Positions 1 through 7,979 of a DNA stretch of 64,000 nucleotides are shown one piece after another. The DNA is from Candidatus Riflebacteria bacterium HGW-Riflebacteria-1. GTDB taxonomy: Bacteria > Muiribacteriota > Ozemobacteria > Ozemobacterales > Ozemobacteraceae. A model generated the notes under the pieces. It was not told the origin of the DNA. It searched no databases and saw only the letters and a program-made list of their open reading frames with translations. A program made the position numbers and the translations under genes. Every line of letters begins with the position of its first letter. The first letter of the stretch is position 1. Location of the stretch: NCBI GenBank assembly GCA_002839445.1, contig PGYB01000009.1, forward strand, positions 62,001-126,000, written 5' to 3'.

Positions 1-506
1 CGCGGCAATTTTAGATAAGATTCAAGAACTCTGGCTTCTTTAGGGCTGCTTCCAGCGGGCGCAGCGGCCGGTGCCTGTAGTGTGTTCGGCGTTGCGCCGG
101 TTATTGGCGCCTGTGGGGTGCTCAGCTGATAGCGCTGTTCAGGGATCTGCTCTTTAAGTTGCCGAATTGTCTCAAGAACTTCTGCTGACAGCCTGTTTTC
201 GCTTTCGACCGCCTTTTGCTTATCAGCAACTCGAATGCGGGCGCCGTTGCCGAGGTTGACCCAGCCCGGGCCCTGATTGTTGCTGGTGTTCTGCTGCAGC
301 CCCGGAGCTGAATCTCTGATGATCGGGTAGAAAGAATTGGCTGCAGCCGGTTCGCGCGGGTGACTGATGGCGCCTCTTGTTGACGACCTGAGAGGCTGCC
401 ACGCCTGATTTTTTTGACCGTTAAGCGGAGCAGTGACGAGGCCGGCAAGACAAAGTCCGCCAAGCATGACGCCGCGCAGAATGTCTGATTTCTGCCTGTT
501 TGCCAA
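1..506 (-). CDS. Secreted Pro/Gln-rich protein, N-terminal part
   Basis: Open frame that runs off the left edge with no stop (168 codons visible). It starts at TTG (504-506), with AGGAG six bases upstream; no ATG start lies near that ribosome site. The N-terminus has basic residues, then a hydrophobic stretch (about residues 10-28) that fits a signal peptide. The rest is low-complexity, rich in Gln, Pro and Ala, with a short charged helix-like part near residues 100-125. It is the last visible gene of the leftward pilus operon, after PilP and a lipoprotein, where many genomes keep the secretin; a secretin N-terminus is possible but not shown. Gene reality is fairly sure, function unknown. Confidence 0.6.
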   Translation of the reverse strand, partial: MANRQKSDILRGVMLGGLCLAGLVTAPLNGQKNQAWQPLRSSTRGAISHPREPAAANSFYPIIRDSAPGLQQNTSNNQGPGWVNLGNGARIRVADKQKAVESENRLSAEVLETIRQLKEQIPEQRYQLSTPQAPITGATPNTLQAPAAAPAGSSPKEARVLESYLKLP

Positions 507-660
507 TGTTTGCTCCTGATTTATCTTCAGATCAATTGAATACAGTTCAAATTTACTATCGGCAGCTCTGCAGGTTTAATGTAGCAGCTCATAAAGTTAT
601 GGCGTGGTTGAAAAAATGCTGTGAACAACTTTTCAGGTAGATCTCTGGCTGGTCGCTGTT

Positions 661-1173
661 TTATTCTGCGTCAGCCGTGGCGGCTGCTGTGGCTTTATCT
701 GGCTTCTGCAGCAGGCAGTGTGCTTCACGGCTGATATGGTTGCCGTTTAAATCTTTGAATTCTAGAGTGATGCGGGCGGTAACAGGCGCTATCTGTGAGC
801 TTGACAGTTCAAAAATTTCGACCATCCGGCGCGAAAAAGCCTTGACCTCAAAACTGACTTCGGCTTCGCCGAGAATCTCGAGCTCTACCTGCGTAAACTC
901 TACCTTGGCGCTGGAAATTTCTTCGCCGAGGATCGTGTAGTAATTCATGCTGTAGCCTTTGAGGTTGCAGGGTATCTTGCTCTGCGATTTGATGTTAACC
1001 TGGGTTGTCGGCAGGCTTGCTGTGTCGGTAGCTGTTGCAATAAGCTCGTAAGGAGTGACCGACGTTATCAAAAGCGAAGTTTCGGGAAAAAGCAGCTTGT
1101 CGGCGCAGCCGGTAACAAAAAATGTTGCGGCCAGCAACGGCAAAAAAAACAGGATTTTGTACATAAGTCGCAT
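661..1173 (-). CDS. Pilus-operon lipoprotein
   Basis: 170 residues. A signal peptide ends in a lipobox (FVTGC, Cys23), so it is a predicted lipoprotein. The mature part alternates hydrophobic and polar residues with few charged clusters, as in an all-beta domain; it recalls LEA14-like immunoglobulin folds, but this is only an impression. It lies 37 bases after the PilP-like gene, same strand, so probably in the same operon. Pilus operons often encode a lipoprotein that helps the secretin (a pilotin); that role here is inference from position. ATG at 1173 or 1164 could start it; neither has a clear ribosome site. Confidence 0.6.
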   Translation of the reverse strand: MRLMYKILFFLPLLAATFFVTGCADKLLFPETSLLITSVTPYELIATATDTASLPTTQVNIKSQSKIPCNLKGYSMNYYTILGEEISSAKVEFTQVELEILGEAEVSFEVKAFSRRMVEIFELSSSQIAPVTARITLEFKDLNGNHISREAHCLLQKPDKATAAATADAE

Positions 1174-1210
1174 AACTTAGCTATCGGTAGGCAGCGTGAT
1201 AAAATGAATC

Positions 1211-1912
1211 TCAGTTTTTGCGAAAGTTATCAACGACCGTGTAGGTGCCATCTTCAGCGATACTGACATCAACCCCGGACTTGGGTATCAAAAAAGTGTC
1301 TGGCCCGCTTTCGAGTGACACGATTTCTGCCTTGATATCAAGTATTTTCTTGTTCTGAAAAAGCTCGCCTTTGCGATAAAGTCGTGAGTCGATAACCGCA
1401 ACAAGCTCTTTTCGCGTCTGAATAGTCGCCGAAAAGTTGGCGGGCAAAAGCATGACCGACTTTTTCTCGACTGGCAGCGCAGCAATTTCTTCTTTTTTTT
1501 GGAGGTCTTCTACCAGTTTGGCATAAGGCGAACGCTCAAATGGGTTACGTTTCATCTGTTTCAGAGCCAGAAGAATCGGGTCGTCATGCGAGGTGGTGTC
1601 TGCTGCTGTTGTGCTTTCAGAGGCGTCTTCCGGAGGCTCTTTTGGCTCACCGTCTTCGTCGCCTTCGACCGGTTCATCATTCTGTCCACCATCTTCGCTG
1701 CCGCCTTCAGCATCCTCACCAGTTTCTGATGCAGCATCATCGCTGCCAGCTTGTCCGGTTGGTTGATCCTGTAGTTGCAGGTCCTGAAGATTTAGCGCTA
1801 CACGTGCTCGTGCCTGAGAAGGTGCACGAGTTTTTGGGCGGTTTTTTTGCCATTGTACCCCCATTGCGACAGATAGCACTATCAGGCTTAGAAAGAACAA
1901 TTTTTTTCCCAT
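1211..1912 (-). CDS. pilP: PilP-like inner-membrane pilus protein
   Basis: 233 residues. An N-terminal membrane anchor (about 4-20) is followed by a long acidic, Gly/Glu/Asp-rich linker (about 45-110), then an NPF motif and a C-terminal beta domain (about 150-233) containing a basic stretch and a G-x-F pattern typical of the PilP/GspC HR-like domain. PilP links the PilN-PilO inner-membrane platform to the secretin in the periplasm. The start overlaps the end of the upstream PilO gene by one base, so the two are translationally coupled. The identification rests on gene order plus domain layout; sequence similarity to PilP is weak. The acidic linker is unusually long. Confidence 0.65.
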   Translation of the reverse strand: MGKKLFFLSLIVLSVAMGVQWQKNRPKTRAPSQARARVALNLQDLQLQDQPTGQAGSDDAASETGEDAEGGSEDGGQNDEPVEGDEDGEPKEPPEDASESTTAADTTSHDDPILLALKQMKRNPFERSPYAKLVEDLQKKEEIAALPVEKKSVMLLPANFSATIQTRKELVAVIDSRLYRKGELFQNKKILDIKAEIVSLESGPDTFLIPKSGVDVSIAEDGTYTVVDNFRKN

Positions 1913-2532
1913 TATTCTTCTACCGCCGCTTCTTCGGAAGCTTTCATTGCCATTTCATCTGGTATCAGTATGGTGGTGGGAGTCAGTTCGAGGTCAAATG
2001 TTCCGCTGGCATTAGGAGAAAGATTTGGCATGTTGATAAAGGTTATTTTTTCTTCTTTCTCAATCAGTCTTAAAAATGTCGCCAGCTGCACAAGGTCTCC
2101 TGAGAAACTGAAGGTAACCGAGCACCTTTCGGCGCTGGCTGTGCCTATGTTTATTGGAACCAGTGGCTGAGGCTGGACGCTCTTGATTGGAATTCCTGTC
2201 TGGGCTGCAAGCTCTCTGACTCGTCTAAGAAAAGATGTCATTTCTGATTTGCGATAACAGAGTTTGATAGACTTGTTTAACTGTGCCTTTTTGTCTTCGA
2301 TGTCGAGCAAAATGTTCTCTTTGTCGTCGACCGCTCCCTGGACTTCCTTTAACTGACCTTGCAATGCGCTGATTTTTTTTTCTTCTTTTTTCAGCTCGAT
2401 TGATTTGGGTGCGTAAAGGCCTTTGTAGCCGCCAAATGCCAGTGCTGCTACAATTACCAGCGGCTGAGCCGCTACCTTAGGGTCTTCTTTGGCTTTTTTG
2501 AGCCAGTCAGTTAAGCTGAATTCTTCAGCCAT
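1912..2532 (-). CDS. pilO: PilO-like type IV pilus alignment protein
   Basis: 206 residues. Short cytoplasmic N-terminus, one membrane segment (about 23-37), a coiled coil (about 42-85, Lys/Glu/Gln rich) and a periplasmic ferredoxin-like C-terminal half. This is the classical PilO plan. PilO pairs with PilN in the inner membrane and contacts PilP. It lies 9 bases after the PilM-PilN fusion gene and overlaps PilP by one base. The start ATG directly follows the spacing expected for coupling with the upstream gene. Confidence 0.8.
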   Translation of the reverse strand: MAEEFSLTDWLKKAKEDPKVAAQPLVIVAALAFGGYKGLYAPKSIELKKEEKKISALQGQLKEVQGAVDDKENILLDIEDKKAQLNKSIKLCYRKSEMTSFLRRVRELAAQTGIPIKSVQPQPLVPINIGTASAERCSVTFSFSGDLVQLATFLRLIEKEEKITFINMPNLSPNASGTFDLELTPTTILIPDEMAMKASEEAAVEE

Positions 2533-2541
2533 TGTAAAATC

Positions 2542-4419
2542 CTATTCGAAGACTTCTTCGGCGATCGGGGCGTCTGCTGAAACTTCTTGTTCGGGCTCCA
2601 GTCCGACCATTTTTCTAAGCTCTCCTCTTTTGATTTTAACATTTAGAGCGAATTTTATGAAGTATCTGACATCGTCAATCGGCATTTCCTGAGTTGATTC
2701 AAGAGCCGGCGATTCAAAAATCGGTGATCTGGAGAGAATGTTCATGTACTCAAACACACTGTCGGAATTGTCAGCAGTTCCCTGTAGGCGAAACGTGGGT
2801 GGGTCACTCTGAGAGTTAAAACTAGCGTTGTTCAGGAAGATCTGGGAGGGTGTTGAGCTGGCGAGTTCGATAATAATTGCAGAGTTAATTACTCTAAGCC
2901 TGTCCAGTTCTATGCCAAAGCTTTGTAGTCCAGTCAGTCTTACCTGTTCAGAGAGTAATTGCGTGATGTCACCTTGTGAAGCGTTAAGCTCGTTGAGTTC
3001 TCTCTGAATCTTTTTCTGATTATCTTTTGACTGGGTAACTGCCTGTCTGATTTTTACTACTGGATAAAGGCCGACTAATAGCAGAATGCCAGCAAGGAGT
3101 CCTGTTAAAATGCGAAGCTTTGGTTCATCCAGTTCAAAAAGCTTTGCGGAAAAATTCCCGCCAAATTTGGAGCTTACTCCAGAGAGGTTCATGCTCTGAC
3201 TTTTGCGGTTTGGAAAAAGAATATCGATAAAGTTGATTGTCTCTTTTTCACCCTGATAAAGCGCTACGCCAATTATAGGTGCTAGTCCGGCAGCTTCGAG
3301 GTCGCGTTTTTCCTCATCATATTTGATTTCGCCTATGCTCACGCGCGAGAAAGGTTGCGCCAAAGACGTTGATACTTCCAGGCTCTCTTCGATAAATTCT
3401 TTAAAGTTGCTCATACCAGCGGATCCGCCAGTGAGAATTATCTTGTCAAGGCCTGTCTCACCAGACTGTGAGATGTAAAAGCTTATTGAAAGTTGAATAT
3501 GCTGAAAAATCTTTTCGACAGATTCAAATATCTTTTGTGCTGCGAATTTCTCCGCACCCTTTAAGGCCTGCATTTCGTCGGGCGGCATGACGCCGAGTTT
3601 GTGTTTAAGTTCGGTTGCTTCGTTGGGATGCTTGAACTTGATTGCCTGCCCGTCTACTTCGCCGCCAGCGTAGATTGCGTCTGTGATTGTTGCCCCTGCC
3701 ATGTTGATGTCACGGAAAAACTGGATCTTGCCATTCTTATAGATCATTATCGATGTGGTAGAATTTCCGCAGTGAATGAGCCCGACTTTTTTGTCGCCAG
3801 ACGAGTAAGGCGCCATCTGTTTTTCGAGGGCTATTTCCAGTGCCTGGGGCATGGTTAAAATGCCTTCATTCGACAGCCCGGGGCCTTTAAGATTCAGGTT
3901 GACATGATCGATGATGTCTTTTTGCAGCGCTGCCACCATTATCTGGGTAAGCGCTTTTTCGTCGCGCATGGTGTCACCCTGGACGTTGTAGCCTAATACG
4001 GCGTTGCCCATAGAGAATGGCATCTGCTTGTTGGCTTCGGCGGTGACTGCTTCAGTGAGCTTGTCCTGCTCGACCACTGGCGGAATTTCTATGCATCTTA
4101 TTGTGACTTCACGATTTGAGGCAAATGTGATCGCACGCTTGGTCTGAATCTCGTTGTCGTAGAGCAGTTCGGTGATATGTGTGGTCAGATACTGGCGAAG
4201 CTCTTTAAGGCAGTGTTCGCGCACATCGTCTTTGCTCATGGTCTCGCGCTGTTCGTCTGTCAATTCATTCTCATAGGGCGGAATGTTCATCTGTGCCAGC
4301 GTTTTCAGCACAAAGCCGCCATTCTCGTTTTTCTGACAGTAAGCAAATTTCAGCGAAAACGAGCCAATGTCGACGGCGACGAATGATTCAAAGCCTTCTG
4401 TTACTGTTGGTTCGGCCAT
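2542..4419 (-). CDS. pilM-pilN: PilM-PilN fusion, pilus assembly platform
   Basis: 625 residues, about the sum of PilM (~350) and PilN (~200). Residues 10-390 form the actin-like PilM ATPase fold: phosphate-1 motif AVDIGS near 15-20, second phosphate loop CGNSTTS near 217-223, adenosine motif LTGGSAG near 329-335. At 395-406 comes a stretch (TINFIDILFPNRK) that resembles the cytoplasmic INLLP motif by which PilN binds PilM. A single membrane helix follows at 436-455, then a coiled coil (460-495) and a periplasmic PilN domain. PilM and PilN are normally separate proteins that bind each other; here one chain carries both. The gene is continuous with no stop or shift. PilO and PilP follow directly. 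Confidence 0.85.
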   Translation of the reverse strand: MAEPTVTEGFESFVAVDIGSFSLKFAYCQKNENGGFVLKTLAQMNIPPYENELTDEQRETMSKDDVREHCLKELRQYLTTHITELLYDNEIQTKRAITFASNREVTIRCIEIPPVVEQDKLTEAVTAEANKQMPFSMGNAVLGYNVQGDTMRDEKALTQIMVAALQKDIIDHVNLNLKGPGLSNEGILTMPQALEIALEKQMAPYSSGDKKVGLIHCGNSTTSIMIYKNGKIQFFRDINMAGATITDAIYAGGEVDGQAIKFKHPNEATELKHKLGVMPPDEMQALKGAEKFAAQKIFESVEKIFQHIQLSISFYISQSGETGLDKIILTGGSAGMSNFKEFIEESLEVSTSLAQPFSRVSIGEIKYDEEKRDLEAAGLAPIIGVALYQGEKETINFIDILFPNRKSQSMNLSGVSSKFGGNFSAKLFELDEPKLRILTGLLAGILLLVGLYPVVKIRQAVTQSKDNQKKIQRELNELNASQGDITQLLSEQVRLTGLQSFGIELDRLRVINSAIIIELASSTPSQIFLNNASFNSQSDPPTFRLQGTADNSDSVFEYMNILSRSPIFESPALESTQEMPIDDVRYFIKFALNVKIKRGELRKMVGLEPEQEVSADAPIAEEVFE

Positions 4420-4453
4420 TTTTTTCTGATACCCGGATAGTCAGATAAATAAA

Positions 4454-4479
4454 AACAGGCCGCAATCTCGCGGCCTGTT
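4454..4479 (-). terminator. Intrinsic terminator after the pilin gene
   Basis: Ten-base-pair perfect stem (4454-4463 with 4470-4479, loop of 6), GC-rich core, followed on the minus strand by TTTTTATTT. It sits between the pilin gene and the pilM-pilN fusion, so it should make the pilin transcript abundant and let only part of transcription read into the assembly genes. Confidence 0.85.
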
Positions 4480-4537
4480 ACGCTAGTTTTTGTAAACAAA
4501 TTGGTTAAATTATCACCCAGCAGTGGCCCGTCATGAA

Positions 4538-5137
4538 TCAGTTAAACGGCTTTCTAGCACGCATCAGACTGATTATAATGTCGTCGCAGTCGCCAGCTGA
4601 AACCGCAGCTGCGTTAGTGGCTTGCGCAATGGAGGCGAAGGCTGTGTCGGCGCCAGATGACCACAGATAGAGGTTAGAGCCATTGACTCCGTATACGAAT
4701 TTTGTAGACCAGGAGTCATACATAAAGTCCATCGGGTCGGCATCCATGTAAGGCCCTTTCCACTTGCGGTTGACATAGTTTGCGATACCGAAAGCTGTAT
4801 TGCCGCTATTAAAAATGGCCTCATTAAGCAGCACATTGCAGCTAGGATTGTCACCAAGTATGACCTCTCTGACTGTGTTTGTCCAAGTTGCTGCACAACC
4901 GTAAGCCACAACACAACCTGCAACATTGGGAGCTCCGCAGAACGGGAAGCGACCTACGTCACTTTGGTAGGTGAGCATCGCGCTTTTCAGTGCCGACATT
5001 TTCGATTTTGTGGCTGATGCGCGTCCCTGGTCTGTGATCGAGCCGATCATCGGCCCCGCAACAGATGCCAGTACGGCGATAACAATAATAACTACCATGA
5101 TTTCCATCAGGGTAAAGCCTGCTCTGCTAGAGTTCAT
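4538..5137 (-). CDS. Type IV pilin (GspG/PilA-like)
   Basis: 199 residues from ATG at 5137, chosen because GGGAGG lies 9 bases upstream; an in-frame start 11 codons earlier has no such site. The N-terminus has a class III signal: short basic leader, Gly then Phe-Thr-Leu-Met-Glu (Glu5 of mature protein), then a hydrophobic helix. The following part (TYQSDVGRFP) resembles the GspG/major pseudopilin pattern. The C-terminal half has several Cys (about 66-115), possibly forming disulfides, and many Asn/Ser/Thr. Own strong promoter and terminator flank it, which fits a highly expressed major subunit. It is first in the PilMN-O-P operon and divergent from an STT3-like glycosyltransferase. Confidence 0.9.
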   Translation of the reverse strand: MNSSRAGFTLMEIMVVIIVIAVLASVAGPMIGSITDQGRASATKSKMSALKSAMLTYQSDVGRFPFCGAPNVAGCVVAYGCAATWTNTVREVILGDNPSCNVLLNEAIFNSGNTAFGIANYVNRKWKGPYMDADPMDFMYDSWSTKFVYGVNGSNLYLWSSGADTAFASIAQATNAAAVSAGDCDDIIISLMRARKPFN

Positions 5138-5168
5138 AATTAAAACCTCCCTCTCGCTAACTAGGTGC

Positions 5169-5196
5169 AATATAGTGCAAAAAAAACTGGTGTCAA
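5169..5196 (-). promoter_or_regulatory. Sigma-70 type promoter of the pilin gene
   Basis: Reading the minus strand: TTGACA (5191-5196), spacer of 16 bases with a T8 run, TATATT (5169-5174). This is near consensus and lies about 30 bases upstream of the pilin start codon. Confidence 0.75.
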
Positions 5197-5271
5197 GTGC
5201 TTAATTATCTTGCAAAAGAATCATGACTCTGCCACTCTACAATTAAAGTTGAAATTTTGCAAGGATTTGCC

Positions 5272-7488
5272 GTGCCAGCTACCTTAACAAGAACTCGAAT
5301 TTTCACAATCATAATCCTATCGGCATTATCATTTGTTTGGTTGACAGCTCATTTATGGGAGATTTTTCCTCTCAATGGACAATTTACTCAGCTTGATCCT
5401 GACAGTGTTTTGTTCTCAAGGTTATTGGAACAATCTATTCTAAAGGGGAAACTGGTAACGTATGATAGCTATGGTTGTTACCCTTACGATATTGCTCTGC
5501 AGTTTCCGCCATTTTATCCGTGGTTTTTATACAATGCTACTGTGGCTTACTACTCAATTTTTCCCGGTAGTCAGCTTGATCCCATGCTTGTTGCTGGTTT
5601 TTTGCCAATAGTAGTTACCTGGCTTTGTATTTTTTTGGTACTGCTCACTATCAACAGAATCTCTAGAAGCACTGCTTTGCTATTGTTTTGCAGCTTTTTC
5701 ATGTTGCCAGGTGGTGCCGTAGCAATGGCTTCCGGATTTTTAAAGCTTGACTACGATTTTTTAAATGCCTTTTTGATCTGGTCATGGATATTGTCTTATT
5801 TGTGTTTCGATGATAATCGTTCAAAAATATGGCAATTGACAGGTTCTTTAGCTGCTTGCTTGTTTGTGGGCACCTGGGCCGGGTCGCCATTTTTTTTCTT
5901 TTTTGCAACTGCTTATGGGGTTGTTTTGTGGCTCTCAGACTCGGAAGATGCCGACAAGCTTCTGGAATACACTTCGGTTACGCTGCTTATTGGCGGAATG
6001 GTTAATCTGATTATGATTTCGCCAGAAAAGCTTAATGGTAGATTCTTTGCTTTTCTATCGTATAGCTATTTTCAGGCGACCTGTGTGGTGCTGGGGGGGC
6101 TGGTCTGTCTGATGCTCAAAGAGTTTAGAGCTCGCAAAATTTCTCGATGGACAGGGATGGCGGGGCTGTTGTTTTTATCTCTTATGCTTTTAGTTGTGTT
6201 TCGTGGGCAAATGACTGAATCTACGGGTTTCCTTTTTCAGGGTGACCCGATCCATAAGACAATCAGTGAGCTTGCTTCGCCTCTTTCTTTTAAAGCGATA
6301 CTGCAGAGCAATGCTAATTTGCGCGAATTATTGAAATGGTTTGGCTGGAGCATAGTTCTTTTTCCTTTGTTTGCGTTTTTGCCATGGACCTGGTGTGATC
6401 GGTCAAAGTCAAGGTTTTTACGTTTCTGGCTCACCCTGATGTTGGTTTTAACATTTTATCAGATCAGGTATATCCGCTGGCTGGTTGTGGGTGAGGGATT
6501 GTATTATGGCATCACCTGCTATTTGCTGTGGACTATGATTGTGGGCCAGTTTAAAAACCGTGCCTCAGGCTATGTTCGTGCTGTTGCCATTATTGTGCCT
6601 TTGATGATCCTTCAATCTATGCACAATTTTCATTGGAGCACGAGCTTTGCGACAATTGACAAGCCTCTTGTAGAGCTTTATACCTGGATCAGACGAAACA
6701 CTCCTGAGACATCGGGCTACTTTGATGAGAAAAAGCCTGAATACGGTATTCTATCATTCTGGGATGAAGGCAATCATATTGCCTTTTATGCTCGTCGCCC
6801 TGCCGTTGTTAATAATGCAATGTGGGGCTACAAGACGATGGCTGATATCTTTTCAGCGAAAACTGAGGATGCGGCGCGCCAGCTTTGTCAGAAATACGGC
6901 GTCAGATACATTGTAATGAATACCTTCAAGGAACGCGGGGATGGGTCCTATACATTTTGGAATACGTATAAGAATATGCCGGAAGTTCCAGAATATAGCT
7001 ATGTTACGGCCGGAATTGTAGAAGATCCTGACTATAAAAAGACCTTTTTTTTCTGGTTGTTAGATAATCTTGCGCTTGGCACCAGAGCTTTGTTTGACCC
7101 GGCAGCTCATTTCAGACTGGTTTATGCCTCTGACTCGCCAGACGATGTTCGGCCTCCATGGCTGCTTTATGAGAATGTTGCCGGAGCTCGCGTGTCGGTT
7201 CAAGCAGATCCATCATCTGTTGTTCAGATTTCTATTGAACTTACTATCGGAAAAAGCAAATATCTTTTCAAAAAGTCTCAAAATACAGACGAAAATGGCC
7301 TGGCAGATCTCGTTGTTCCATATTCTACCTCGCACAAGGGTGGCAGAATTCAGACTGAGCCGTATTACAAAGTTTCATTTTATAAGGACTCTGTGTTTAC
7401 TAAGGCAATGCTACAGGTAGCTGAAGTAGATGTTCTTGCTGGCAACGATGTGGGTATGCGCCTTGAGTTGCTCAAAAGCTCTGATTAG
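5272..7488 (+). CDS. STT3-like oligosaccharyltransferase
   Basis: 738 residues from GTG at 5272 (AAGGA six bases upstream; a TTG at 5257 is an alternative). About 11-13 membrane helices in residues 1-470, then a soluble C-terminal domain. It has the series of STT3/PglB/AglB landmarks: DPD at 42-44 in the first external loop, DYD at 160-162, TISE at 330-333 (TIxE motif in external loop 5), and FWDEG at 496-500 in place of WWDYG. STT3 enzymes move a whole glycan from a lipid carrier to protein in the periplasm. Residues ~620-738 look like an added beta-sandwich domain. It is divergent from the pilin gene with 130 bases between, so pilin is a likely acceptor (inference). No PglB-type gene cluster lies beside it. 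Confidence 0.8.
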   Translation: MPATLTRTRIFTIIILSALSFVWLTAHLWEIFPLNGQFTQLDPDSVLFSRLLEQSILKGKLVTYDSYGCYPYDIALQFPPFYPWFLYNATVAYYSIFPGSQLDPMLVAGFLPIVVTWLCIFLVLLTINRISRSTALLLFCSFFMLPGGAVAMASGFLKLDYDFLNAFLIWSWILSYLCFDDNRSKIWQLTGSLAACLFVGTWAGSPFFFFFATAYGVVLWLSDSEDADKLLEYTSVTLLIGGMVNLIMISPEKLNGRFFAFLSYSYFQATCVVLGGLVCLMLKEFRARKISRWTGMAGLLFLSLMLLVVFRGQMTESTGFLFQGDPIHKTISELASPLSFKAILQSNANLRELLKWFGWSIVLFPLFAFLPWTWCDRSKSRFLRFWLTLMLVLTFYQIRYIRWLVVGEGLYYGITCYLLWTMIVGQFKNRASGYVRAVAIIVPLMILQSMHNFHWSTSFATIDKPLVELYTWIRRNTPETSGYFDEKKPEYGILSFWDEGNHIAFYARRPAVVNNAMWGYKTMADIFSAKTEDAARQLCQKYGVRYIVMNTFKERGDGSYTFWNTYKNMPEVPEYSYVTAGIVEDPDYKKTFFFWLLDNLALGTRALFDPAAHFRLVYASDSPDDVRPPWLLYENVAGARVSVQADPSSVVQISIELTIGKSKYLFKKSQNTDENGLADLVVPYSTSHKGGRIQTEPYYKVSFYKDSVFTKAMLQVAEVDVLAGNDVGMRLELLKSSD

Positions 7489-7569
7489 AGCCTGTTAGAA
7501 AATAAGCCAGGCACGAAGGTTGATTTCTTACAGGCTCCTATGGGCGGACGATGGACTAAAATGTGACTA

Positions 7570-7961
7570 TTATTTTCTTAACGAAGCCCTAGAGCGCGTC
7601 AGAACAAAAGTTCTTCGCTTCAGTTCTGCACTCTGTTCCTGGTCAGGATTCTGTCTGAATTTTTCGTTTAACAAAGCAGCTTCTTGTGTGAGGTTTCGTA
7701 TTTTGTTGTTGTGAGAAGACACTATTACCGAAAACTGTATTAATACGAGAATCAATGCGATGATAAGTATGAGAAAACCAGAAAAACAACTGCAAATAGA
7801 AGCCAAAGTATTTCGCCGATGAAAAATTTCTTTTGGCAGAAGAATGTGTGAGCTCTCCTTGACTCGAAAAAAAAAGGGTGGTATCTTTGACTTCGAGCAG
7901 GAAACTCACGTCCAATCAAGCCCACAACGACAATTCCATTTAAGAAAGTTAAACTGAACAT
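7570..7961 (-). pseudogene. Broken DUF2304 gene
   Basis: Two reading frames together match the intact DUF2304 protein encoded at 9579-9956. One frame (start about 7961) gives the N-terminal membrane part with ILWLLFAVVFLVFS; a second frame gives the C-terminal part with LILVLIQFSVIVSS and the polar tail. The segment between the second and third helices is missing and the frame changes near 7780-7800. So this is a decayed paralogue. The next 80 bases toward the STT3 gene hold nothing recognisable. Confidence 0.7.
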
Positions 7962-7979
7962 ACTGGAACGGACCCTAAA

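Noticed and set aside
122..463. Minus-strand 113-codon frame starting MADFVLP
   Set aside because: It is out of frame with the longer edge-spanning frame 1-506, which has a ribosome site and a signal peptide.
7489..7536. AGCCTGT/ACAGGCT inverted repeat after the STT3-like gene
   Set aside because: Seven-base arms 34 bases apart; no target duplication or transposase frame nearby.
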